A stretch of DNA of 64,000 bases from Dipteronia dyeriana (taxonomy: Eukaryota > Streptophyta > Magnoliopsida > Sapindales > Sapindaceae), in the NCBI GenBank assembly GCA_032871835.1, contig CM065297.1, positions 1,242,501 through 1,306,500 on the forward strand, written 5' to 3'. The position numbers and the translations under genes are program-made. This document shows, piece after piece, positions 1 to 14,280 of this stretch. The notes under the pieces are model-generated. The model was not told the DNA's origin. It was given only the letters and a program-made list of their open reading frames with translations, and did not search any database. Each line of letters starts with the position of its first letter. The stretch's first letter is position 1.

Positions 1-2200
1 GTCAGATAGAATCAACCAAGGTCTAAGGACATTGTTAGTTTATTTTATCTAAATGTCAACATTAATAAACATACAAGAAAAGGAGGCCTGGTATACTGCT
101 TAGATCGGGAATCTCTCCTTGCAGGCTGCAGTTCCTTAGACTCCTGTAGAGTTAGATGAAATGACCAATATTTACTATTCAAAGATGCAACTGAATTTCC
201 TTTCTCATGACTAAAAAACGGTTAAAAGCCACATGTCTGAAGATTTATTAAGATTCAAGGTCATTGCTAATTGTTAGCTATCAGAACGAATTAACTGACA
301 ATCCGGGGGAAGAGATGGCGACAGAGGACTTACAATTTCAACAGTTTGGACATGTTGGTATAAGAAACTGGAATCCCGGTACCTTGGAAGTTGTTGTTAT
401 CAAGCTGGCTGCAATAATAAAGAAAATATTATGCGGGGACAAGTACACGAGTACTGTATTTCTTGAATACACTGAAGGAAAACAAAAGATAATGTAACTT
501 GATTATAGATTACAAGGAACAGTGAACATACAGAATCGTCAGTTTTGGCATCTTTGAAAGTTCTGGTGGAAGATACCCTGATAAATTATTATTGTCCAAC
601 AGGCTGCAAAATATCATTAATATGATATTAATGGCTCAGTAGATGCATATTCTCTACGGAAACTGAACAGCATATGATTTCATTGTGTTGAAGAAAGCGA
701 AACAACTGAATGGTTATTGAACTCACAAGTGTAAAAGTTGAGACATATTATATAACTCTGGTGGAATCTGACCACTGATGCTATTGTTGTTCAAATGACT
801 GTAACAAAAAAAACATAAAATCAATCACTACAAGCACCAAAACCACTATTAAACTGTTGACTCCCAACACATGAAAAACAGTTGGCTAACTAGAAGCCAC
901 TCACAAGTGCTTGGCACGTTGTAAATTTGCAAATGATTTGGGTAGTGGCCCTGATATATAGTTCTCCTCCAGGTTAAATATTGTCAAGTTATAGAGAAAA
1001 CCAAGCTCATCAGGTAAAGACCCTGATAATTGATTTCCGCTCAAAAGCCTGCAACGAAGAATCGATTAATAAGTGTGACTTTCCTCATACTGGCTTCAAT
1101 ATCCAAATCAAGTGGTGTGTCAACTTGTATATAACAAATAGAGAATTTTGTCTACAAGCTGGGAGTAACAAACATATTTCCAGAATAAATCATTCACTCA
1201 ACACAAATCTTATCGATAAGCTTGTCATACAAGGCACTTGACTGCAATATTGTAATATATTTGACCAAGTCTAAAACCATACAAGTTCCAACTTACAGGA
1301 GTTTCAAAGAAGCCAAATTTCCGATTTCCTTAGGTATGCTGCCACTTATGTTGTTCCACATAACATCCCTAACCAGAAAATTTGAAAAAACAAGAAGGAT
1401 CAATGAGCAAAATAAATGCATCTCGAAGATTAACATGGATACATATTAACGTTATTCAACCAAAATGATGCATGATTATTTGGTATCTAACACAAGATGA
1501 CTCACAATATCGTCATATGCGATAGTTGGCCAAGTTCCGGAGCTAGTTTTCCAGAGAGATTCATATTCAGCAACCGCCTGTATCATGATGGAAACCAAAA
1601 AAAAAAAAGGAAAATAGTTCAGACTGTAATATACATATGAACTTTTGCAATCATAAATGTTTCAACTAAACATTATTGTTAGACAAGAAAGAAGTCAACA
1701 GAGACAACAACAACAACTTGAATGACATCTCTAACATTCAAAGTAGATAAAACTTACATAGAAAGAGTCTACTAAAATTGTATTAAAGTTGACACCATAT
1801 ATAAGCATGTTAAAGGGAAAAGACTAAATACAGAAGTCGAATCAACGTACAATTCTTGGACATGGAGATAACCATCATTTGAATCCAAAGTGCAGATTAC
1901 ACCAGTCCAGTTTGATGCACATGGATCGGTCTTCTTCCAATTGTTGAGATTCTTCATTGAATCTGAGAGTTTACGGCGGACTGCTCGTAAAGCATCAACT
2001 GTAGTTCAAGAAACACAATCTTTTCAAAGCGATTAAGAATCATAACTAAGACCATAATGAAGTACCAAAGCAAAGAGAAATCAACCTTCCGATGGATGAG
2101 TAATCATCTGTTCAATCTGTCCGGAAGCAAGTAGGGAAAAAAAACAGCATGATGAAAAAGCAAGAATGATCCCAATTAGATAAACTCTCTGCCAGGCCAT
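1..2200 (-). CDS. LRR receptor-like kinase, 5' part (cut by window edge)
   Basis: Nine coding exons can be joined on the minus strand in one frame: 2200-2086, 1998-1851, 1577-1506, 1368-1297, 1048-905, 798-727, 603-532, 408-334 and 143-75, giving 279 complete codons. All junctions are GT-AG. The protein opens with [17 protein letters not shown], a signal peptide, then an LRR N-terminal cap with [17 protein letters not shown]. About eight leucine-rich repeats follow ([67 protein letters not shown]). One repeat per 72-bp exon in a fixed phase, and the wording of the repeats, match plant LRR-RLK subfamily VIII-1 (At1g06840/At5g01950-like). Family members go on to a transmembrane helix and a cytoplasmic kinase, which must lie beyond base 1. 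Inferred role: plasma-membrane receptor, ligand unknown. No stop or frameshift was seen in the visible part. Confidence 0.93.
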
Positions 2201-3706
2201 CTGTGAAATACAAATTCAACACATTCATCACAGACAATATCACCAGTAAATAAACAAAAACAAACTTCTGCCGATAATAGAAACATGAAAAACCAAACAA
2301 ATATATACATATATATAGTTAACTAATGCAACAAGGCTTTGAAAGAGAGACAACAAGAAGAACATACGAATAACTTGGAGCGAAAGCTATAGAAATACCA
2401 TCCCGGTGTAGAGCTAAATAGCTTGGTTGATTTAAATACCATTTCTATGCATGAAATAAGAAGCTGACCTCATAGAGAAAGATTGAGTCAGGAAATTGTT
2501 TTTAAGTTAACACCAAGTAAAAGGATTTGGTAAATGGCAATTTCCAACTTGGTTTTAATGTTGATTTTCGATGGAGACTCAAGCGTTTTGCTGGCCTACG
2601 ACTTTGTCTTTCTGGTTTCAACTTAAGGCGCCAAAGTCCATCCTCCTTCAACATTTTTAAAATCCCTTATTAACAGTAAATCCACATTGAAAGTGACCAC
2701 CGACCACTCCCATTTATGTATACAACAATCTAATTCGTTTTTTTTTTTAAACCATTATTTTACACCAAATCTTTTGTTTAATCAAAACTACTCTCAGACG
2801 TTACTGATGTAGTTGGAGGTTGATATTTTCTTCGTAATATGTTTAATGGGTTCTAATTACTGTTCCCATATGAACAGTCAGTGAACCCATCAGAGACAAA
2901 TATGAACTGAGCGCTTGGCTAGTATACCCACCATGGGTATCATGGCAGCCAATTTTGGAAACCACTCAACCTTAACTTCGACGACAAAGTGGTTCTCAGA
3001 AAATGGTTGGCATCATACCCTTTTCTCTTCGTAGTCAGAACCATGAAATGAAATATTTGCCTACTTGTGTTGCAGACAAGACAAACTCTTCTCCTGCCAC
3101 GGAGCACCATTGCGAATGTTCAAGCTTAGATTTTATTATGATTGACATAGTACACAGCTAAGTCAATAACGAAGTACGAACATTATCTGCATTGACAATG
3201 GCGATTATTGACTCATGAATATCAAATTACATTATTAGGTAATAAGCGGAGCAACAAAAGTCTCCTCAAGAGATATTTTGTCCATTTATGATATTCATAC
3301 ACAGTTTGACTCTCTTCCAACAGGAGAATATAAAAGATTATCGGTTTATGCTACAGAAACCTTACGAAAATTAATAATAAAATTAGACAAAGCACACATT
3401 TATTTATTATATAATCTTGGATAGAAACATAGAATCAAGCTGATGAAGTACATGAAGATTGATCAAATAAGACTATAACCACGCTATATTACAAAGAATA
3501 CAAGTTTGCCAAGTATGTCAACTTGCGCTTGAAGTAAGGAATCCACTAGAGAATTATTCATTTTGTAAGCCTAAGACCTCAAATGTTAGGATTAACCAAA
3601 CAAGCAAAAGATAATTACAAATGTATAATCAATACAGCCCTGCATACAGATCATCCTCTGCCGCTGTCCATAACTTGCCAGCCGAACTGACATAATACAA
3701 TGACAA
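2201..3706. other. Intergenic, upstream of the LRR-RLK gene
   Basis: This 1.5-kb gap separates the start of the LRR kinase gene from the stop codon of the acetyltransferase gene; both are on the minus strand. It should contain the 5' UTR and promoter of the kinase gene and the 3' UTR of the acetyltransferase. I see no further coding region or repeat in it. Confidence 0.6.
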
Positions 3707-7228
<3,522 letters not shown>

Positions 7229-8120
7229 TTTCTCTGGTTCCCAGATATTCTCTTCTCTGCAGCTCCTCGGCCAACAACTATGACCAGTCATGTTAAACAT
7301 CGACTCCTACATTTTCCTTTATTTTCACTTTGGCCCCCACTCTTTTTCCAGTTCTCGTCCATGCCCCCCCATCCACCCAAACCAATTCCAAAACTTTTAA
7401 TTTTATTTTATTATCAACTTGTTTATAAAAAAGTACAATAAAATATATTTTTTAATTTGAAAAATCCAAAGAAAATATGGTTTTTGATTAAAAAAAAAGC
7501 TGACACAAGAGAGTGAACAGGTAAAAACTAAAAAGTTGAGTTATCAAGATCAAATATTTTAATGCAATCTGATGTAAAGTTTCATAATACAAGAGTAGAT
7601 ATGACTATATGAGCAAATACGACTTTTTAATTATTACTTCTTCTTTTTAATAATCATCACATTCATGGTTAAGATTTTAGTCTAATTTTCATTCAAATAA
7701 AAATTATATTATTTAAAAAAGCAACATAATATTTGATTAACTATTTAGCAAGTTCGGTGTTAATTTTCTATCAAATTTGAACAAAAGACTTTTCTCATGA
7801 TAAATTAAGTGAAGAGAAAAAAAAAATGGCTACCCTTTGTTTTACCGAATGATTTTGTTAGTCATAAGACTTTAATTCCCGAATTGATGATAAAAAACAA
7901 TTTGATAAAGTACAACTACTTATGTTTGCGTTGAAATTTATGCAGTAAAGCTTCAAGCACCGTGAAATACATCAAGGGGGCACCGTACAAGGATGTACAA
8001 TATGAAGATCTCAATTCTACCTTCATGGAGAAATAAACATCAAGCTTTTGTTTGACATCAAAAAAAGTTTCTCTTAAATTTGATGTCAACAAGGCTAATT
8101 TTATGTTTATTGAGATATTA
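7229..8120. other. Intergenic AT-rich DNA, NSI promoter side
   Basis: The first few hundred bases are the 5' UTR and promoter of the minus-strand acetyltransferase gene. The rest is AT-rich and leads into an LTR-like copy at 8121. No open frame of any coding character was seen. Confidence 0.6.
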
Positions 8121-8410
8121 TGATGAAGGACGACTAAGCTTATTACAGTGGTCTTTATATTTGCTCTATCGTTTATTTTTAATATGTAAGTTTAGCTTTC
8201 ATTTTGATGTTTGTTTGTCGTTATTTGTTTAGTACCATTTGCTGTTATTTTTGGTGTTGTTTTAAGAGTGAGCTATGAATACCCCTATCAAGTCATTGTA
8301 CTCTTTAGGCTATTTGATATTGAAATTGAAATAAGAGTGTCTTCTCTCTATTTAGTGGGTTTTCCTACTGTTTGCCATGGATTTGGTTTTTCTCTAGCTT
8401 CTTCCAGCAT
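8121..8410 (+). repeat. LTR-like copy A of a gypsy-type non-autonomous element
   Basis: This is the first of three related copies (others at 12242-12512 and 13997-14280). Each begins TGATGwAGGA or close to it. Each has a TATA-like stretch (gagctatgaatac here, gggctataaatac in copy B) followed by GTCATTGTACT..TTTGATATTGAAAT and ends near TTTTCTCTAGCTTC. That is the layout of a short LTR with its promoter. Copies A and B are both followed downstream by an AGATCTCGAA motif, suggesting the same internal 5' region. Boundaries are uncertain by about 10 bases. Confidence 0.6.
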
Positions 8411-8690
8411 CAAGTGGTGTTCGCTTTCATCTGACACCCCTGTTTAGCAACCTAAAGCGATAGAGAACACAGATCTCGAAAGTGGAGTGCCCATCAAGGG
8501 TCATGTTCTCCTCCATCTCTTCATAGGTATCACCATCTTCAACCTTTATCACCATCATCTTCCTTTTCGTCATTGTACCATCATCATTCTTAACACTTCC
8601 ATCATACATCCCTCTATGACCATCGTTTCTATAACCAAACACTATACACAGAGACCCAAACATAATCACACCACACTTGATCTATCAGAT

Positions 8691-10507
8691 TGTTGGGGTT
8701 TATGTCCTAAAGCTTGTAATTTTATAAATGTGAATGAAACATTAATAAAAGAAGTAGTTTATTCATTCTATGAATTTGTCTCATACATTTATATCATGTA
8801 TACTTAAGATTCAAGATTTTCGGATGTAATCTCTAACTGAGTATATAAGTGTCATATATAGAGGAATTCAGTTTGAGATGAGCAATCTAAAGAGTCCGTA
8901 GATAGCAATAGAGTTGAATACTTTATTTGTGGTTAATCTACAGCTGTAGTCCATTCCATAATGTACGGTGGTCTTAACCTAGATTATTCATATAGTGATA
9001 TGAGAATTGATGCACCTTATATGATGTCATCATATAGGACTGGGTCACGATCTATATGAATCTTTCACCAAGATCCGTTACATGATGAGATTCATATATA
9101 TCGACTAATAATGGCTATATATGGGTGATTTTAATCTTGAGTGTTTTATCGACCCTTTCAGATTAGATCGTGGTTTTTAATATACCATGGGTGAGATCGG
9201 AGTTGCATTCCGGGTCAATAACTCCGTATGTTGGAATCACGGGTTGACTTGTGACTGAGAAGGTCTGTACACAATAGTGAAATCCACTCCTTCTTACGCG
9301 AAGTAGATAATAGTTGAACAATATGAGCGTTCTCCTTCTTCCGTAAAGGAAGTTATGATTTATTGTTCATTAGAGAATCATTGGTACTTAATGGGAAAGA
9401 TATAATTAGAGGGGTATAACAGACGTTATGACCTAGATCTAATTATGAACTACGTGTGGAGAATCATACCGTATGTAATAGCTATATCGATGGACAACTG
9501 TAATTTCGATTTGTGTAATACATCTACAATTGGGAGAGTGCAGCCTCGGATTTTTAGTTGAATAACTCTGAGGTTAATAATCATGAAATATTAATTAAAG
9601 AGTTTAATTAATTATTTCTAAGTATTATTGGAGCTCAAAACTGTAGGTCCATTAGGTCACTTACTAACCCGATTGATTAAAAGTAACAAGGGTCACGGTT
9701 AATTAATTGGATTGTCCAATTAATTGTATTACGAAAGTGATACGTATTTATTTAGAAATTAATTGAATAATGGGATTATTTAATTAATATATGAATAATT
9801 AAATTAGTTAAATAATTAGATTATTCAATTAATGAATTAATAGTTATGAATTATTAATTAATTATTAAATAGAGGTTGCGGGTTCAAACATGACTAAGAC
9901 AAAAAATAATTAGATTATTTTCTTCTCTAAAAAGTCTAGTGTTTAAGTTCAAGTCAACTAGAGTTATGAGGGAGTTAGAATCTTACTCTACTGGAACACT
10001 TAAATACTAATTATCCTTTTGAATATATATTGGAAAAGGATAGGAATCTAGTTTTAATTATTAGATATATTTACATAACTAGGAGACTAAACAATACGTT
10101 ATTCATTGAAACAAACAAATGAACCTAAATTAAAATAAAGAAAAGAAGAGTGTGGCTACTACAAGAAAGAAAAAAAAAAGAAAAATTGTTTCTCATTCTT
10201 CTTCTTCATCAAAGATGGCCGAATTTATCATACAGAAAACAATGGTTGTTTTCTTTTATTTCTTTTACCTCCATACAATTTTCTGAAGACAGTGACGTGC
10301 CCACACACAGTTGCCGAATCGCGAGACATAGTGAGAAAGACTTGGTAGTTCAAAATCGGAATAAATCTTAAAGAAACGAAGGAGTAGGTCTTCAAGGGTA
10401 TGACCTAATTCTTTTATATATTCTTATATATATTGTATACGGTTTGCAAGTTGTATAAAAAATTTAAACCCCATTTTCGTTGCGCAACGTAAATCCGGGT
10501 TCCTACT
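8691..10507 (+). mobile_element. Solo LTR of a Ty1/copia element
   Basis: The segment begins TGTTGGGGTTTATGTCCTAA, the same as the LTR of the copia element at 31320-33463 read on its own strand. It ends ..AATTTAAACCCCATTTTCG..CCGGGTTCCTACT, parallel to that LTR's ..AAATTTAAAACCTAGTTCCG..GGGGTTCCAACA. No primer-binding site or coding region is attached, so this is a solo LTR of 1.8 kb. The flanking pentamers CAGAT (8686-8690) and CAGAG (10508-10512) are consistent with a 5-bp target duplication with one change. Its interior is very AT-rich with many ATTAATTA runs. Orientation is plus. Confidence 0.8.
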
Positions 10508-11170
10508 CAGAGAATCTCATACCCATAATCACTTTTAGCGTTACACCCAATATCAAAACGACCATTCTTCTATAATCATCTTCGAACCAAAACCAAACAC
10601 ACAACAACCCATCATGACCTCTCTTCTACACCACAAACAGAGACCCAAATTCATCATGCTTTGGGTGATCTTAAGCAACGATTTGATTCAAAATTAACAA
10701 CAAGCCAACATGAGATTCGTAAGCTACTTACACAAAACAAACACCACCGAACAACCTATGAGCAAATCTTTGCTCAAACCCAATTTGCCTACCAACACCA
10801 TACCTTTACTACCGATTTCATTCTCTTAGCCTAATTTCACCGATAAACACATGTCTCTGTTCTCAGTAACCTAAGACCAACCAATGTCCATAACGGTGAC
10901 TTCGTAGAAGAACCTGCAAAGCAAAATCAAATTTCACGGAAGGCGACGACTGTGAGTTCCAAATATGAATTTACGCTCAATTCTATTCCTCTTATCAAGC
11001 TTAATTTTAATAAAAAGCTTAAGTCTACTTTGCCTAAAGGTCGATCTACAACCCTCATTTATATGATGTAGTTTGTGTCCGATTGGTTTGATTTTGAGGA
11101 AAGTGAAAATGATCATTGTGATATACTTGGTAGCAACAATATGACTAATTATGGTAATATTGCACAAAAG

Positions 11171-11828
11171 TAGGGATAGGAGTGGGGGACCATTGGGGTG
11201 AGGGAGGGTCCCCCCACCCCTAAATCTCATTTAGGGGAAGTGGGGATTGGGGTATTTGGGGGGAGGTTCCCCACCCCCGTCCTTCATTTCCACCATTTTC
11301 AATTCTAATATTTTTTCAATTTGAAATCTGTATTTAGAATATGGGATTCAAAATTAGATTATTCCAATCGTTCAATTAACCATGTTTCGATATCCAATGC
11401 AATAAATAATCTAAAATATATAATTGATTTAATTTAATCCAAAATTATTACAAATAACTATAGTAACATAGTATTATACATAAATATATATGGGGAAATG
11501 GGTAGAGAGTAAATGAGTAATAGAGTTAAAGTTATATTTTTTTAAGAAAATAAAAGTAAAATTATATAAATATATATGGGTTAATGGGGCTCCACCCTCA
11601 CCCCCACCCCCACCCCCACCCCTACCCTCATTAAGAGAAATGGGGAAATTGGGGTAGGGGTAGACTCCCCCACCACCACCCTTATTTAGATTTTGGGTGC
11701 AAAATTTACCCCCACTCCCACTCCCACCCCCACCCACACCCACAAACACCATTTGGGGGCAAAATTTTCCCCCAAATGGGAGTGGAGCCCCGTGGGGGTG
11801 GGGGTCCATAGGGAAATGTCCATCGCTA
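11171..11828. mobile_element. Non-autonomous hAT-like element, G-rich subtermini
   Basis: The element is 658 bp and flanked by a perfect 8-bp duplication CACAAAAG (11163-11170 and 11829-11836). The ends are short imperfect inverted repeats: TAGGGATAGG on the left, and TAGCGATGGA on the right read in reverse. Subterminal arms are packed with GGGGT and CCCCA runs, while the middle is AT-rich. An 8-bp duplication with TAGGGNNGG-type ends is the hallmark of hAT elements. It encodes no transposase; the open frames across it are low-complexity artefacts. Confidence 0.82.
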
Positions 11829-12241
11829 CACAAAAGGAACTTGCTTATTGTGTTGTGGTTAAAATTGAAGAGAAGGACGATCAATTTGAGTCTTTAATTA
11901 CTGAGTTTATCCAACCAATGGCGGAGGCGATTGATCTTGAAGTTGCTATTAAAACTCACATTGGGTTTTTGAAATTCAAGGTCAAATGGGTAAGGTAACG
12001 ACAATGACGAATAACTTATGCATTTTCTCCATTCCCTTGGATGATTGTTTTGGTACTATTGTGGATTAGGGATGAGTTACGGAGGTTGAGGTTTACCACT
12101 CCCACAAGACGATTAGGGGTTTCTCTTCGTTGACTTTTCAACGTTTCATTCATTTCTCATTTTCATTTGTTGTGTCACTAGCTACATGACATTCATTTTA
12201 TACGTGCCTTAACCGAACTCGAGGTCAAATATGGAGTGAAA

Positions 12242-12512
12242 TGATGTAGGAAGTTTTTAATTTTGTAATTGTTTCTATATTTGCATTGTCATGTTTGTCA
12301 ATTTAGCTACGCTTTTGTTATTGTTTAGTTTATCTTTGTACCTTAACGGTAATTTGTGTTGTCGTTCTAATAGTGGGCTATAAATACTCTTTTCGGGTCA
12401 TTGTACTATTTAGACTATTTGATATTGAAATTGAAATTAGAGTGTTTTCTCTCATTTTGGGGTTTCCCTTTGTTTGCCATGGATTTAGCTTTTCTCTAAC
12501 TTCCTCCTGTGT
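12242..12512 (+). repeat. LTR-like copy B
   Basis: This is the second related copy, beginning TGATGTAGGAAG and containing gggctataaatac at about 12373, a likely TATA box, then GTCATTGTACT and TTGATATTGAAATTGAAAT. It is preceded by an element 3' region with GAACTCGAGGTC and followed by an AGATCTCGAAG motif near 12650. It therefore sits as both the right LTR of element X and the left LTR of element Y. Confidence 0.6.
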
Positions 12513-13996
12513 TAAGTATCATCAAAGCCCTCAGTTGTTTCCTAGGAGGTACAATAACCATGGTCAGTGATCCTAAGATAGTACCTGTAAACAAATTATA
12601 GATTTTGTAGGAAAAAAAAATAAATCACCTTTCAACAGCTTTGAAGATCTCGAAGGAGACTCTTAACACGAACATCGACGTAGCAGCCTTGGCTCTCGAC
12701 GCATATAGACTGAAATCATAGAAACGATAGATATTGGAGTCGAGTTTTCGATCGAATGAAACATTTGAATTCTCATGTTTAGCCCTCTACAAGAACTTGC
12801 CTACCAAAATTCGTTAACAATGCAGTCAATCACTCATCTGATTCTGGTGAGATGGAGGTCAACCCAAAGGGTACTACAGGTGATGATAAAATGTTCAGCT
12901 GTGAGCACCAAACGACACCATTAGGGGAAGAATCCATAATCTTGCAGCAATAGAAAGTGACCCTAGAAAGAAAACTGAGCAAAGATTGTTTTTACCCAAA
13001 TTAGACCCAACAGGATACTGACCCAAAATAGAATGAAGAAACCACCGAACCAATCCAAAAGTCCAATGTGAATGCTCAAGTCTTAGCTCAACATTTATCC
13101 AAATCTTTGGATATTCCAACTTTTGATGGTTATAGTGAGTGTAATGATGATTTCTTTAAGTGGATGCAATTAGTGAACTATTATTTTACCCGTGCAAATG
13201 TGAAAAATGATCAACAATATTGGTAGTTTACAAATTAAGGGTTGAGATCAAGCTTGTTGGAGCCAATTAGTACATTCAACGAAATAAATATGGCAAAATT
13301 CAGGTGCAAAATTAGGCGATGATGAAGCAACTTTTGAGTAAGCAATTTCTTCCGACTAACTTTGATCCCATTTTATTTCAATAATATCGTAATTGTGAAC
13401 AAGGGAATATAGTGATGGTTCCATAAGTTAAGTACGGTACTTGATCTTGAAGATTTGAGATTTAATGGGTTGCTAGATTTATTAGTGGATTGAGGGAAAA
13501 CATTCGAGATGAAATATGTTAGCTCTGTTTATGGAATTTATCGGAGGCTATTGATTTAACCATTGGTGAAGGAGAATGAAGACACTCAAGAAGAGGATGC
13601 AAAATTGGGGCAAGAACTAGTTGATGTTGACTTTGCTTGGGATGAATTTGAGGTGAAGAAAGACCTTGTCGGGTTTATTAGCACTCTTAATCCACTCCAT
13701 ACTCTCTTTTTTTTTGGGCAAACTCCCTAGTTCAATGGTAGCTGACATGGATGGCTTCGAGACCAAAAGGGCAAGGCGATGCCAACGGTGGATAGCTTAA
13801 ACTTTATTGACATTTCCTTGGATTATTACTTTGGTGCTATCGTGGCTTTGGGATGTGCTTCGAATGGACTTTTCCATTGGGGTCTACCACTCCCACAAGC
13901 AAAATAGGAAACTTTTATCCATAGTCATCTACTTATTCATTTACATGTGTTTCAATTGAATTTGAGATCGAGTCTTTTTCATAGACGGTGATTAAC
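12513..13996 (+). pseudogene. Element Y internal region with gag relic
   Basis: Around 13075-13570 the plus strand encodes a decayed Retrotrans_gag domain with several stops and frame changes. Readable pieces are LDIPTFDGYSECNDDFFKWM, then a LLSKQFLPTNFDPILFQ-like stretch and FISGLRENIRDEI. After about 13600 it continues into the 3' part shared with element X and stops at LTR copy C. No pol domains occur in the 1.5 kb. In intact gypsy elements this gag domain forms the capsid; here it cannot be translated. Confidence 0.65.
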
Positions 13997-14280
13997 CGAT
14001 GTAGTAGGATTTAGTTTATTACAATCGTCGTTATATTTGTTTTGTTGTTTATTTTATTTTGTAAATTTAACTTTGATTTTGTTGTTTATTGTTGTTATTT
14101 GTTTAGTGGTGTTTGTTGTTATTTTCGGTGTCGCTTTAAGAGTGGGCTATAAGTTCCTCTCTTGGATTATTGTACTCTTTAAACTATTTGATATTGAAAT
14201 CGAAATCATAGTATTTTCTCTCCAATTTAGGGGTTTCCCTTGTTTGCCATTGATTTGACTTTTTTCTAGCTTCCTTCTAC
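13997..14280 (+). repeat. LTR-like copy C
   Basis: This is the third related copy, starting CGATGTAGTAGGATTTAG and containing gggctataagttcc, ATTGTACTCTTTAAACTATT and TTGATATTGAAATCGAAAT. It closes the tandem arrangement LTR-internal-LTR-internal-LTR. No clear target duplication with the left side of copy A was found. Confidence 0.55.

Larger units (their letters stand above)
8411..12241 (+). mobile_element. Degenerate internal region of element X (interrupted twice)
   Basis: This lies between LTR-like copies A and B. After subtracting the solo copia LTR (8691-10507) and the hAT-like element (11171-11828), only about 1.35 kb is original. It contains a gag-like coding relic around 10650-10830 (QRFDSKLTTSQHEIRKLL readable) and a 3' part (11837-12240) that resembles the 3' part of the neighbouring element at 13600-13990. 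No reverse transcriptase or integrase was found, so it resembles a non-autonomous family rather than a decayed full element. The region 10508-11170 reads across both insertions into 11837, which shows the insertions are younger. Confidence 0.5.

Noticed and set aside
11474..11998. Overlapping open frames rich in Gly or Pro/Thr on both strands
   Set aside because: They arise from the G-run and C-run arms of the hAT-like element and are low-complexity artefacts.
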